From assembly GCA_022616435.1 (NCBI GenBank), contig JAKEET010000118.1, positions 1-64,000 of the forward strand: 64,000 bases of DNA, read 5' to 3'. Shown one piece after another: positions 9,038-17,909 of the stretch. The notes under the pieces are model-generated. The model was not told the origin of the DNA. It did no database searches and saw only the letters and a list, made by a program, of their open reading frames with translations. Both the position numbers and the translations under genes were made by a program. Position 1 is the first letter of the stretch, and the number at the start of each line of letters is the position of its first letter. This DNA is from Gemmataceae bacterium. Lineage in GTDB: Bacteria > Planctomycetota > Planctomycetia > Gemmatales > Gemmataceae.

Positions 9038-10365
9038 CATCCCACACGCCGCCAGCCCACGCGGCGCCCTCTCACGCGGCGGCATCCCACGCGACCTTGC
9101 ACCGCCGCCAGTTCCTGACCCGGTCCGGCCTGGCCGGCGCCTCGTGGCTGACCATGGCCGGCCATTTCCTGGCCCGGGCCGACGAAACTCGGGCCGACGA
9201 GGCGGCGCCGGCGCGCCGCCAAACCGCCCGCTCGATCATCGTCCTGTGGCTCGAAGGCGGCCCCAGCCAGCTCGAAACCTTCGATCCCCATCCCGGCACG
9301 AACATCGCCGCCGGCACCGGGGCCATCGACACCGCGGTCCGCGGCGTGCAACTGGCCCCCGGCCTGGAACGCACTGCCGGCGAAATGGCCTCCATCGCCC
9401 TGGTCCGCTCGATGGTCAGCCGCGAAGGCGATCACGAACGCGCCGCCTACACGATGAAGACCGGCTATCGCCCCGACCCGACGGTGGTCCATCCGTCGAT
9501 CGGCGCGATCCTGTGCCATGAATTGCCGCAGGCCGGGACCGACATTCCGCGGCACGTGTCGATCCTGCCGGGCCAATGGCCGGCGCGCGGCGGCTTCCTC
9601 GGCAACCAGTTCGACGCCTTCCGCACCGGCGATCCGGCCGCCCCGGTCCCGGACACCGCCTCGCGACTGACCACATCCCGCGACGAAGCCCGGCTGCGCG
9701 ACCTCGACGTCGTCGAACGAGCCTTCGCACGCCGCCGCCAGGCACGGGTAGACGCGACCTTGCACCGCGCCACCGTCGCCGCCGCCCGCCAGATGATGAG
9801 CTCCGAGCAGCTCCGCGCCTTCGACGTGTCGTCCGAGCCCATCGCCCTGCGCCGCGCCTACGGCGACACCCCGTTCGGCCGGGCCTGCCTGGCCGCCCGG
9901 CGTCTGACCGAAGTGGGCGTCCGCTGCGTCGAAGTCACCCTGTCCGGCTGGGACACGCACGCCAACAACCACGCCCTGTGCCAGAGCCAGCTCGAGATCC
10001 TCGATCCCGCCCTCAGCACCCTGGTCCGCGACCTCCGCGAGCGACAGTTGCTCGACCGCACCCTGGTCCTGTGTGCCGGCGAGTTCGGCCGCACCCCCAA
10101 CGTCAACCTGGCCGGCGGCCGCGACCACTGGCCCAACGGCTTCAGCGTGGCCCTGGCGGGCGGCGGCATCCGCCCCGGCGCGGTCGTGGGTGCCACCGAC
10201 CCCGAAGGCCGCCGCGACCCCGCCGACCCGGTCCCCGTCGCCGACCTGTTCGCGACCGTCCTGACCGCCGCCGGCATCGACATCACCCGCGTGAACCAAA
10301 CGCCGATCGGCCGCACGGTGCGGTTCAGCGACGGCCGGCCGGTGGCGGCGTTATTGCGGGGCTGA
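9025..10365 (+). CDS. DUF1501 protein with Tat signal
   Basis: The ATG at 9025 lies inside the end of the DUF1549 gene, giving a translationally coupled pair. A twin-arginine signal (HRRQFLTRSGLAGASWLTMA) follows a His/Ala-rich leader. The mature part has the alkaline-phosphatase-superfamily fold features of DUF1501: WLEGGPSQLETFDPH near the start, then GWDTHANNH and AGEFGRTPNVN. It is predicted to be exported folded and to act with the upstream DUF1549 protein. It is 446 residues long, usual for the family. Confidence 0.9.
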   Translation: MEPLTSHTPPAHAAPSHAAASHATLHRRQFLTRSGLAGASWLTMAGHFLARADETRADEAAPARRQTARSIIVLWLEGGPSQLETFDPHPGTNIAAGTGAIDTAVRGVQLAPGLERTAGEMASIALVRSMVSREGDHERAAYTMKTGYRPDPTVVHPSIGAILCHELPQAGTDIPRHVSILPGQWPARGGFLGNQFDAFRTGDPAAPVPDTASRLTTSRDEARLRDLDVVERAFARRRQARVDATLHRATVAAARQMMSSEQLRAFDVSSEPIALRRAYGDTPFGRACLAARRLTEVGVRCVEVTLSGWDTHANNHALCQSQLEILDPALSTLVRDLRERQLLDRTLVLCAGEFGRTPNVNLAGGRDHWPNGFSVALAGGGIRPGAVVGATDPEGRRDPADPVPVADLFATVLTAAGIDITRVNQTPIGRTVRFSDGRPVAALLRG

Positions 10366-10451
10366 TTCCGGTGACGTGGCGCGTTGGCGCCGGCGCCGGC
10401 GATTTGGTTGACAGTGACGCTTCGACACGAGTTCGACATTGGATCAGAGCT

Positions 10452-12224
10452 TTATGGATAGAACGGCCATACCAACGGTGCGAGGACCACGGTGACCGCC
10501 CACATCAACAGATTCAGCAGGCCGCCGAAGCGGACGTAATCGCTGAAGCGATAGCCGCCCGGGCCGTAGACCATCAGGTTCGTTTGATAGCCGATCGGCG
10601 TGGCGAAGCCGCACGAGGCGGCGATCATGATCGCCATCACGAACGGCATGTGGCTGACGCCGAGGGTCCGGGCCGTGGCGATGGCGATGGGAAAGATCAG
10701 GACCGCGGCGGCGTTGTTGGTCATCGCCTCCGTGAACAGCATGGCCAGGCCATAGAGCAGGAACAGGGCGACCCACGGGTTGCCGCCGGCGGAACCGAGC
10801 ACAGCCTCGGCAATCGAGCGAGCGGCGCCGGTGGTCTCGAGCGCCTTGCTGAGGCCTAAGGATGCCGCGATCACGATCAGGATCTGCCAGTCGACGTTGC
10901 GGCGGGCGATGGTCGCCGAGCAGCAGCCGGTGATGATCATGAACCCGGCCGCCAGCATCGCGGCGTTGAGCATGGTCAACCAGTCCAGGCTGGCGGCCAG
11001 GACCATGCCGCCCAGGATGGCCAGCGCGATCCACGATTTTTCATGGCGGGCGGGGGCCGAATCCTCGACACGGCTGACCAGGTAGAAATCGCGCGAGTTG
11101 CGATGCCGGGTCGCGAAGTCCGGGTGGGCCTCCAGGAGCAAGGTGTCGCCGGCCCGCAATTCGATGTCGCCCAGCTTCTTGTCCACCCGTTCGCCGTGGC
11201 GGGCCAGGGCGATGACCGCGGCGTTGTACACGGTGCGAAACCGGCCGGCGCGAATGGTCGTGCCCACCAGCGGGCAACTGCTCGAGACCACGGCCTCGAT
11301 CAGGCAGCGGTGGGTGCGCGGCACGCTGAGCTTGAACACCTGGTCGGTCGCCGGCTTCAGGCCGCGAAACTTCTGCAGGTCAACCACCGACTCGACGATG
11401 CCGACGAACACCAGGCGGTCATTGGCTTGCAACCGCTCGTGCGGCCCGACGGCAGGGAGCACTTCCCCGTCGCGGTCGATTTCCGCGAGGTACAGCCCCG
11501 TCAGGTGCCGAAGCCCCGCCTGCTCGATGGTCTGGCCCACGAGCGGGCTGCTCGGATCGACCAGCATCTCGACGGTGTATTGCCGCGGGTCGTGCCGGTC
11601 GCTGAAGGCCGGTTGCCGATCGGGCAGCAGCCAGCGGGTGGTCACGAGCATGTAGATCAGGCCGGCCGCTGCGCACGGCAGCCCCACCCAGACCGGGTCG
11701 AACATTCGCAAGGGCTCTCCGAGCTCCCGCGCCATCAAGCCGCCGATGATGACGTTGGTGCTAGTGCCGATCAACGTGCACAGTCCGCCGAGGATGGTGG
11801 CGAAGCTCAACGGCATCATCACCTTGGAGAGGGCGATGCGGTGCTTCTTGGCCCAGTCGGCCACGATCGGCAGCATCATGGCGACCAGCGGCGTGTTGTT
11901 CATGAAGGCGCTCATGGACGCCATCGGGAAGATCAGCCGCGCCTGCGTCGCCAGCGGAGTATGGGGGTGACCGAGGACGCGTTGCGCCAGGAACGACATC
12001 GCCCCGGTTTCCCGAATCCCGGCGGCCACCACGAACAGCACCGCGACGGTGAGCATGCCCTCGTTGGCGAAGCCGTCGAGGGCATCCCGCTCATTCAGGA
12101 TTCCCAGGGTCAAGAGCAGCGTCAGGGCGCCGGCCATCACCAGATCGGGGGTGATCCGGGTGAAGCCGAGCACGCCGATCACCAGCAGCACGATGCCGAC
12201 CGTCGTCCACGCTTGCCATTCCAT
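10452..12224 (-). CDS. SLC13/DASS-type transporter with TrkA-C domains
   Basis: The start is the ATG at 12224, where the membrane helix begins (MEWQAWTTVGIVLLVIGVLG). The longer upstream frame has no coding character. The 590-residue protein has an N-terminal helical half with SAFMNNTPLVAMMLP, two central TrkA-C-like regulatory domains (about residues 210-380, each around a PLVG motif) and a C-terminal half with EAMTNNAAAVLIFPI. The two repeated T/N-rich hairpins and this layout are typical of bacterial sodium:sulfate or dicarboxylate symporters. The substrate cannot be told by eye. It is divergent from the kinase at 12360. Confidence 0.87.
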   Translation of the reverse strand: MEWQAWTTVGIVLLVIGVLGFTRITPDLVMAGALTLLLTLGILNERDALDGFANEGMLTVAVLFVVAAGIRETGAMSFLAQRVLGHPHTPLATQARLIFPMASMSAFMNNTPLVAMMLPIVADWAKKHRIALSKVMMPLSFATILGGLCTLIGTSTNVIIGGLMARELGEPLRMFDPVWVGLPCAAAGLIYMLVTTRWLLPDRQPAFSDRHDPRQYTVEMLVDPSSPLVGQTIEQAGLRHLTGLYLAEIDRDGEVLPAVGPHERLQANDRLVFVGIVESVVDLQKFRGLKPATDQVFKLSVPRTHRCLIEAVVSSSCPLVGTTIRAGRFRTVYNAAVIALARHGERVDKKLGDIELRAGDTLLLEAHPDFATRHRNSRDFYLVSRVEDSAPARHEKSWIALAILGGMVLAASLDWLTMLNAAMLAAGFMIITGCCSATIARRNVDWQILIVIAASLGLSKALETTGAARSIAEAVLGSAGGNPWVALFLLYGLAMLFTEAMTNNAAAVLIFPIAIATARTLGVSHMPFVMAIMIAASCGFATPIGYQTNLMVYGPGGYRFSDYVRFGGLLNLLMWAVTVVLAPLVWPFYP

Positions 12225-12359
12225 GTTCGACAGTGTACGAGTTCGACGGTTTGCGAGAACGGGACGCGAGCGCGTCAGCGTCGTGCCGAATTGGACTTTC
12301 CGGGTTTTTGACTTATAGTTGCGTGGAGCTGCTCCGAAAGTTCCCCTAGCAGATTCCTC

Positions 12360-13646
12360 ATGAGCCATCAAACCGCCAGCGCCAAGCAATTCGGACCCTA
12401 CGAGGTTCTCGAGAAACTCGGTCACGGCGGGACCGCGGTCGTCTATAAAGGCCGTCACAGCAAGACCGGGGCCGTCGTGGCCCTCAAGATCATGCCGGAT
12501 TCGTCGATCGCGGATCCGACCATCGAGAAGCGTTTTCGCCGCGAGTTCGACATCGCCCGCAACCTGACCCATCCTCATCTGGTCCGGGCGATCGAATACG
12601 GCGAGATCGGCGACTACCTCTATCAAGCCCTGGAATTCGTCACCGGCAAGAACCTCGATCGCCGCGTCCGCGATGGCGGTCCCTTGCCGATGGCTGAAGC
12701 GGTGCGGATCTTCTCGCAAGTCACCGACGCCTTGCAGTGCCTGCACGACCACGGCGTCGTCCATCGCGACATCAAGCCGAGCAACATCATGCTCGAGGCG
12801 GACGGCGCCGCCAAGCTCGGCGACTTCGGCCTTCTCAAGAATGTCTCCGCCCAGGCCAGCGTGCTGACCCGTTCGCGGCAGAGCCTGGGCACCCTGGGTT
12901 ACGGCGCCCCCGAGCAGTTCGAAGACGCCAAGCACATCGATCACCGCTGCGACCTGTATTCGCTGGCCGCGACGTTCTACACCGCGCTTACCGGACAGCT
13001 GCCGTTCGGCTCGGGCGGCAACCTCAAGATCCTGCGGCGCAAGCTGCTCAACCAGTTCGTGCCGCTGGGCGAGCTGGCCCAGGTCGATGCCGATCTTAAT
13101 GAATTCATCTCGCGATCGCTGAACGCCAGGCCCCAACTGCGTCCGAATTCCTGCGCCGAGTTTGTCGCCTGCCTGGACCGCCAGCGCCTGCAGCTGGCCG
13201 CGAAGGGCTCGAAGGCGCGCGTCACACCGGTCCATGAGCCCAAGGATGAGCCCGACGATGAGCCCGACGACACCGCCAATCGCCGCCGCGCCGACCGCCG
13301 GCCGGTCGAGCTGGCCGCCACCTGCGAGCCCATGTTCGACAAGGGCCGGCAGAACTGGACCGCGGCCGTCGTCGATCTGTCGATGAACGGCCTGTGCTTG
13401 CGGGCCTCGTGCTCATTTCCGATCGACACGATCCTGCAGGTGCAATTGCAAACCACCGAAGATCCCAGCGAGGCCTGGCACCTGGTCCGCGTCCGCTGGG
13501 TCAAACCGTCAGCCCGTAAGACCTGGAACATCGGCTGTATCCTGCTCCACCCGCTGTCCGCGGCCCGCTTCGAGGCCATGCAAGAAGCGGGCGTGCCCAA
13601 GAAAGTCGTGTTCCACTCGGGCGAACCGGTGCAGGTCCCCGCGTAG
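12360..13646 (+). CDS. Ser/Thr protein kinase fused to PilZ domain
   Basis: The 428-residue protein opens with a complete kinase domain: a glycine loop (LGHGGTAVVYKG), VVALKIM with the ATP lysine, the catalytic loop HRDIKPSNIM and DFGLLKN. An acidic linker follows near residue 300 (EPKDEPDDEPDD). The C-terminal 110 residues look like a PilZ domain: an arginine cluster (RRRADRRPVEL, fitting RxxxR) and DLSMNGLCLRA, fitting the D/NxSxxG motif that binds cyclic-di-GMP. No membrane helix is present, so it is probably cytoplasmic. A cyclic-di-GMP-controlled kinase is an inference; a diguanylate cyclase is encoded at 49176. Confidence 0.88.
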   Translation: MSHQTASAKQFGPYEVLEKLGHGGTAVVYKGRHSKTGAVVALKIMPDSSIADPTIEKRFRREFDIARNLTHPHLVRAIEYGEIGDYLYQALEFVTGKNLDRRVRDGGPLPMAEAVRIFSQVTDALQCLHDHGVVHRDIKPSNIMLEADGAAKLGDFGLLKNVSAQASVLTRSRQSLGTLGYGAPEQFEDAKHIDHRCDLYSLAATFYTALTGQLPFGSGGNLKILRRKLLNQFVPLGELAQVDADLNEFISRSLNARPQLRPNSCAEFVACLDRQRLQLAAKGSKARVTPVHEPKDEPDDEPDDTANRRRADRRPVELAATCEPMFDKGRQNWTAAVVDLSMNGLCLRASCSFPIDTILQVQLQTTEDPSEAWHLVRVRWVKPSARKTWNIGCILLHPLSAARFEAMQEAGVPKKVVFHSGEPVQVPA

Positions 13647-13651
13647 GCACA

Positions 13652-14062
13652 TCAAATGTCGATGATGACCTCCGCCTCCCACCCGTCCGCCGTCTGCTCC
13701 ACGCGCAAGCCGTGATACGTGATCGCCTTCACCTCGTGTTCGAGCACATGGCGGTCCGGATCGAGCGGCTCGCCCCAGGCGGCGCCGGTCAAGCCCGCGT
13801 CGTTCACCTGGACTTCGAACGTGCCAAACAGCAGATGCGTGGCGTCGAAGTGGTAGAGCAGCTCCTTGAGCCAATCGAACAGCAGGTAGGCGCGGTCGTC
13901 CCCGGTCAGCACGATGTCGATCTTCTGTTCGGGACGAACGCTGGCGAGGTCCGGGACGATGGTCTCGAACAGCGCCTGGGCGCCCTCGGCGAACAGGGCG
14001 TTGAGCTCGGCGGCGCGGATGCGCAGTCCCAGGTCGGCGGTGTGCTCGAAGACCTCGTGCAT
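13652..14062 (-). CDS. Archease family protein
   Basis: The 136-residue product begins MHEVFEHTADLGLRIRA, the diagnostic archease start with the acidic metal-binding HTAD segment, and ends in EAEVIIDI as archeases do. Length is normal for the family. Archease stimulates the RNA ligase RtcB by assisting its guanylylation. No rtcB lies in this window, so the partner must be elsewhere. It is convergent with the PilZ kinase, with five bases between stops. Confidence 0.85.
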   Translation of the reverse strand: MHEVFEHTADLGLRIRAAELNALFAEGAQALFETIVPDLASVRPEQKIDIVLTGDDRAYLLFDWLKELLYHFDATHLLFGTFEVQVNDAGLTGAAWGEPLDPDRHVLEHEVKAITYHGLRVEQTADGWEAEVIIDI

Positions 14063-14174
14063 GCCGTCATCTTAACACCGCAGGGTGGATTTCCAATCTG
14101 TCTGGCTCGCGCCTGATTCGGCCGAGGGTGTCCACACACGTCGTTTCGCGATATCCATACGACGAGGGACTGCC

Positions 14175-15260
14175 ATGGCGCGCCACGACGAAACGGACGA
14201 AACGGACGAAACGGACGAAACCGACGAGAGCGACGACGCCCCCGGTTGGGACGCCATCGACGCCGCCTTGCGGCCCATCTACGGCGACCGCGAGCCGTAC
14301 CACATCGGTACGGTCATTCCGTATGCCCTCGGCGGGCCTGATCCGATTCACGGCATCAGCGCCTACAAGAATGCCGAACCGGTCCCGCACTGGCATTTCG
14401 TGACCTATGGCTTCAGCGAGCTGTGGGCCAAGGAGTCCAGCGACCCCGACGTGAGCGGCTTCGGCTTCGAGCTGACCTTCCGCTCCACCTGCCAGGCCGA
14501 GGACGAGAAGCCGCCGAACTGGGCCTTCAACTTCCTGCAGAACCTCGGCCGCTACGTGTTCGAGACGGGCAACGGCTTCGGCGTCGGCCACACCATGCCG
14601 CTCAATGGCCCGATCCAAGAGGGGTCGCCCACGCGCATTCACGCCGTGAGCTTTGCTCTCGATCCGCAGCTGCCGCCGATCACGACACCCAATGGCCGCG
14701 TCGAGTTCCTGCAGATCGTCGGCTTGACGATGAATGAGCTGGAGGCGATCTCGTCGTGGAATGCCGCGGCCTTCCTGGAGCTGCGCAGCGGCGCTGACCC
14801 GTTCCTGCTCACCGACCTGAACCGCGCATCCTGGATGGCGGACACGGAGTTCGCCGCCGAGGTCGCCCGCCGCAGCAGGCAGGATGGCTCGTCGTGCGGT
14901 TGGCTGGCCATCGTCCTCGAGTGCGACACGAAAAGCGATCCCGTGTGCGTGCGCGTGCAGTCGATCGCGGTGGATAGCCTGAGGCGACGGATACTCGGCC
15001 GGCTCCCCTATGGCCGCGAACTGACCCTGAACGACAAGGATGCGACGGCGGTCTTCAAACCGGGAAAAGAATCCTCGCTGCGGCTGGTCGAGGACGCGGT
15101 CACGATCACCTTGCGGGACGATCACCTCGTCGAGTGGGCCGCCACGCTCCAGCCGCATGCCGGTCGCTATCCGATCCCCGGCCTGAAGGGCGTGGTGCTG
15201 GAGGTCCTCAGGACCGAGATTACCGACCAGGACGGCAAGGTGGTGGATGTGGTCGAATGA
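14175..15260 (+). CDS. Suppressor-of-fused domain protein
   Basis: The ATG at 14175 starts a 361-residue protein with an acidic five-fold D-E-T repeat at residues 5-19, then a SUFU-like domain. Recognisable parts are WDAIDAALRPIYGDREPYH, HWHFVTYGFSELW, GFGFELTFR and VEFLQIVGLTMNELEAI. In bacteria this fold is common in proteins of unknown role, often near polymorphic toxin immunity systems. A C-terminal extension of about 150 residues follows the core. It is divergent from archease; no toxin gene is adjacent. Confidence 0.85.
   Translation: MARHDETDETDETDETDESDDAPGWDAIDAALRPIYGDREPYHIGTVIPYALGGPDPIHGISAYKNAEPVPHWHFVTYGFSELWAKESSDPDVSGFGFELTFRSTCQAEDEKPPNWAFNFLQNLGRYVFETGNGFGVGHTMPLNGPIQEGSPTRIHAVSFALDPQLPPITTPNGRVEFLQIVGLTMNELEAISSWNAAAFLELRSGADPFLLTDLNRASWMADTEFAAEVARRSRQDGSSCGWLAIVLECDTKSDPVCVRVQSIAVDSLRRRILGRLPYGRELTLNDKDATAVFKPGKESSLRLVEDAVTITLRDDHLVEWAATLQPHAGRYPIPGLKGVVLEVLRTEITDQDGKVVDVVE
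14187..14231 (+). repeat. Five 9-bp tandem repeats inside a coding region
   Basis: The unit gacgaaacg occurs three times exactly, then as gacgaaacc and gacgagagc, near the 5' end of the SUFU-like gene. It encodes repeated Asp-Glu-Thr. Unit gain or loss would keep the frame and change only the length of the acidic leader. Confidence 0.85.
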
Positions 15261-15338
15261 GGAGGCATACGACGTTGTCGCAGGCATAGGATGTAAGCTG
15301 CAATCGCGTGGAGCTCGTCAGACTTTGGAGGTTGACCC

Positions 15339-15785
15339 ATGCCGCAATCGGAGAAAGACGCCGTCAAGAAGGTGGACAAGCACGTATCGCCCAAGGAATG
15401 TTTCATCTGGTTCATGGACAGTAAGCGCGGCTACGAGCCGATCCCCGGCACCGGCTGCGCTCACTGGATCGCTCACAAGAAAGGGTGGAACGGCGGCAAA
15501 GAAAGCAGCAACGGCTGCAAGAAGAACTTTCTGATTCGTGTCAAAGACGTCGTCAGCAAGTCGGGCAGCCAGGTCGCGGTCAAGGATGTGGCGGTCGGCA
15601 ACGTCTGGGTGAACGACAAGCAGGACCACTGCGGACTGGTTTGCAAGGTCGATCCGCCCAAGGACCCCGCGAAGGACCCCAATCCGACGATCACCATCGA
15701 GCATTGTTCGAAAGCACAAGGCAAGGTCGCCATCAACCAATGGGGGACGGCGAACATCAAAGAAGGCAAGTTCTATAAGGGATGA
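15339..15785 (+). CDS. Cys/His-rich protein, possible NlpC/CHAP-like fold
   Basis: A good ribosome site (ttggaggttgaccc) precedes the ATG at 15339. The 148-residue product has GTGCAHWIAHKKGW near residue 40, DHCGLVCKVD near 90 and TITIEHCSKAQG near 118. The order Cys-His...His-Cys...His resembles the catalytic Cys, His and third-residue spacing of NlpC/P60 or CHAP amidases, but the match is by eye only. There is no signal peptide. Polar stretches rich in Lys suggest a cytosolic or toxin-type effector. Function is not established. Confidence 0.6.
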   Translation: MPQSEKDAVKKVDKHVSPKECFIWFMDSKRGYEPIPGTGCAHWIAHKKGWNGGKESSNGCKKNFLIRVKDVVSKSGSQVAVKDVAVGNVWVNDKQDHCGLVCKVDPPKDPAKDPNPTITIEHCSKAQGKVAINQWGTANIKEGKFYKG

Positions 15786-15794
15786 GGATTCCGA

Positions 15795-16967
15795 TCAGAT
15801 CCCCGCGCCGCTCTCAAACGCCAGCGCCACGTCCAGCGGCAAGCGCATGTTGTCCTCGGCAAAGGCGTTCATGTCGTACTGGAGGATGTCGGCGGTGGCG
15901 GGCTGGTCGATGATGCGGCGGGTCCGTTCGACGCGGACCGTGCGCGGCCGGCTGAAATGGATCTGGTAGCCGCCGTTGGCCGGGTCGTGGCCGGCGGGCT
16001 GGACCTGGCCGCCGGTCGAGGTGGCGCGTGCGGCCAGCGTGTACGCGCCCGGCTCGGCGACTTCCCACAGGTATTCCCACATCGTCCATGAATACGGCGC
16101 CCGCGGCCCGATGAGCTGGGCCTCGGTCCACGATCGGCCGGCGTCGTGCGAAATCGCCACGCCCGCGACCGCGTCCGGCCCGGCCCAGGCCACGCCGAAC
16201 AGCCGGTTGGTGCCGATGCCCAGCGTCTCGCCGGCGCGGGGCCGGATGATTTCGGACTTCACCGCCATCGGGCCGACGACCAGCGTCTCCTGGCCGCGGC
16301 CGGTAACGCGCTGGATCGTGTACTTCACGGTCTGGTAGTAGCCGCGAAACTGCTGTTCGACTGCGTCGATGCCCCTGAGCCATTTCACCGAGGCGACGCC
16401 GTACCATCCCGGAACCAGAAGCCGCAGCGGAAAGCCGTGGCTGGGCTCGAGCATTTCGCCGTTCATGCGATACGCCAGCAGGGTATCTTGATCGAGAGCC
16501 TTGTCGAGCGGCAAGCTACGGGCGAAGTTCATCGGCTGCGGATGATCGGCTTCCGTGCCGGTGTCGTGGCCTTCGAACACGATTTCGCGGGTCCCCGGCT
16601 TGAGGCCGGCCCGTTGCAGGACGACGTGCAACGGCACGCCGGTCCATTCCGCATGGCCGACGGCGCCGGCGCCCCACGGCACCCCGGCCTGCTTGGCGCT
16701 GAGGAACGAGCGGCCGTTGCCGGCGCATTCCATGGTGGCGAACACGGTGCGTTCGGGGAGGGCGGCGATGTCGTCGAAGGTCAGCTCCAGTGGCCGCTGG
16801 ACGGCGCCGCCGACGCGGAGCCGCCAGCGATCCAGCGACAGTTCCGGCATGGCGAAGTGATTGCGCACGAAGAACAGGCGGTTGGGCGTGACCCAGCTCC
16901 GGACGTCGTCGATGGGCGTTTCGCTGTTTTCCGGAGCGGCGGTGACGAGCTTGCGGGATTCGTGCAT
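15795..16967 (-). CDS. Sulfite oxidase family molybdoenzyme
   Basis: The 390-residue protein has the molybdopterin fold with the Mo-ligand cysteine in TVFATMECAGNGRS (Cys81), followed by GVPWGAGAVGHAEWTGV and LVPGWYGVASVKWL. A C-terminal immunoglobulin-like dimerisation domain contains GVAISHDAGRSWTEA. This family oxidises sulfite to sulfate or performs related oxotransfer. No Tat signal is visible, so the enzyme may be cytoplasmic, or the start may be misjudged. No haem subunit is adjacent. The gene starts three bases after the exported methyltransferase-like gene ends, so the two form an operon. Confidence 0.88.
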   Translation of the reverse strand: MHESRKLVTAAPENSETPIDDVRSWVTPNRLFFVRNHFAMPELSLDRWRLRVGGAVQRPLELTFDDIAALPERTVFATMECAGNGRSFLSAKQAGVPWGAGAVGHAEWTGVPLHVVLQRAGLKPGTREIVFEGHDTGTEADHPQPMNFARSLPLDKALDQDTLLAYRMNGEMLEPSHGFPLRLLVPGWYGVASVKWLRGIDAVEQQFRGYYQTVKYTIQRVTGRGQETLVVGPMAVKSEIIRPRAGETLGIGTNRLFGVAWAGPDAVAGVAISHDAGRSWTEAQLIGPRAPYSWTMWEYLWEVAEPGAYTLAARATSTGGQVQPAGHDPANGGYQIHFSRPRTVRVERTRRIIDQPATADILQYDMNAFAEDNMRLPLDVALAFESGAGI

Positions 16968-16970
16968 GGG

Positions 16971-17789
16971 TCACTTCTTCTTCTCAATCACCCACAAGTG
17001 AATCTCGTATTCATCGCCGTCGTCGCCGGTGAACGCTTCGGTGCGGGTCGGACGCCAGTCGCCCATCAGGAAGCGGTGCGAGACGATGCGGCTGCCCGGC
17101 TTCAAGGTCTTTTGCAAGATGGGCCGCAAGCGCAGGTTGACGTCGTCGCCCATGTACAACAGCACCACGTCGGCGTCGGACACGTCCTTGATCTCGAGCG
17201 CGTCGCCATAGCGGAACTCGACCCGGTCGTCCAGCTTGTGTTCCTTGGCCTTGTCCTTACACTTCTTGAGGAGCTTTTCGTCGATGTCGATGCCCACGCC
17301 GCGCTTGGCGCCGAACTTCTCGACGGCGTGGAACACCATGACGCCGTCGCCGCAGCCGATGTCGTACACGGTGTCCTTCTTGGTGACCTTGCCGAGCTTG
17401 CACATCCTGTCGACCACGTCTTCCGGCGTCGGCACCCAGCGGATCTTGATCTTCTCTTTGTCGTACGCCTTGGTCAGGTCCACCGTCACCGGGCCCTTGG
17501 AATCGACCGGCACCTTGCGGGTGCGGGTGAACTTGGTGTAGTTGTTGGGCTCCCAGGTGCCGACCACGGTGTGGAACTTCTTTCCCTTGGGCGGGTTGCC
17601 GACGACAATCTTGCGTTCCGTGCCTTCGCCCTCGATCACCTTGCCGTTGACGGTGATCTCGGCGTCTTCCTCCGGTACGAGCACTTTGAGGACGAGCTTC
17701 TTGGCGCCCCCCGCAACCAGCGGGAGGGCGACCAGCGGGAGGGCGACCAGCAGACCGAGGAGGACGGCCAGACATAGACGACGATGCAT
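16971..17789 (-). CDS. Exported beta-domain/methyltransferase fusion
   Basis: A ggag site precedes the ATG at 17789. The 272-residue product has a signal peptide (MHRRLCLAVLLGLLVALPLV) with an internal ALPLV duplication. A beta-rich domain of about 75 residues follows (LVPEEDAEITVNGKVIEG) and resembles the planctomycete TIGR03000 type. The C-terminal half is a class I methyltransferase fold: motif I VYDIGCGDG, then GVGIDIDEKLL and ADVVLLYMGDDVNLRLRP. S-adenosylmethionine is not expected outside the cytoplasm, so export of such a domain is odd. It is coupled to the sulfite oxidase gene downstream. Confidence 0.78.
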   Translation of the reverse strand: MHRRLCLAVLLGLLVALPLVALPLVAGGAKKLVLKVLVPEEDAEITVNGKVIEGEGTERKIVVGNPPKGKKFHTVVGTWEPNNYTKFTRTRKVPVDSKGPVTVDLTKAYDKEKIKIRWVPTPEDVVDRMCKLGKVTKKDTVYDIGCGDGVMVFHAVEKFGAKRGVGIDIDEKLLKKCKDKAKEHKLDDRVEFRYGDALEIKDVSDADVVLLYMGDDVNLRLRPILQKTLKPGSRIVSHRFLMGDWRPTRTEAFTGDDGDEYEIHLWVIEKKK

Positions 17790-17909
17790 GAGATTCTCCG
17801 CAGCGCTAGAGAGTCAACGAACGGGTCATGATTTCCGATTCCGTGATTATGGCAGTTCCGGGGGCGGGTGGAAACCAAATTCCGCGCCCCGCGCCCCGGT
17901 CGCACGCGG

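Noticed and set aside
12225-13235. N-terminal extension of the transporter gene across the kinase
   Set aside because: The extended frame is antisense to the kinase and lacks family similarity. The ATG at 12224 starts at a membrane helix.
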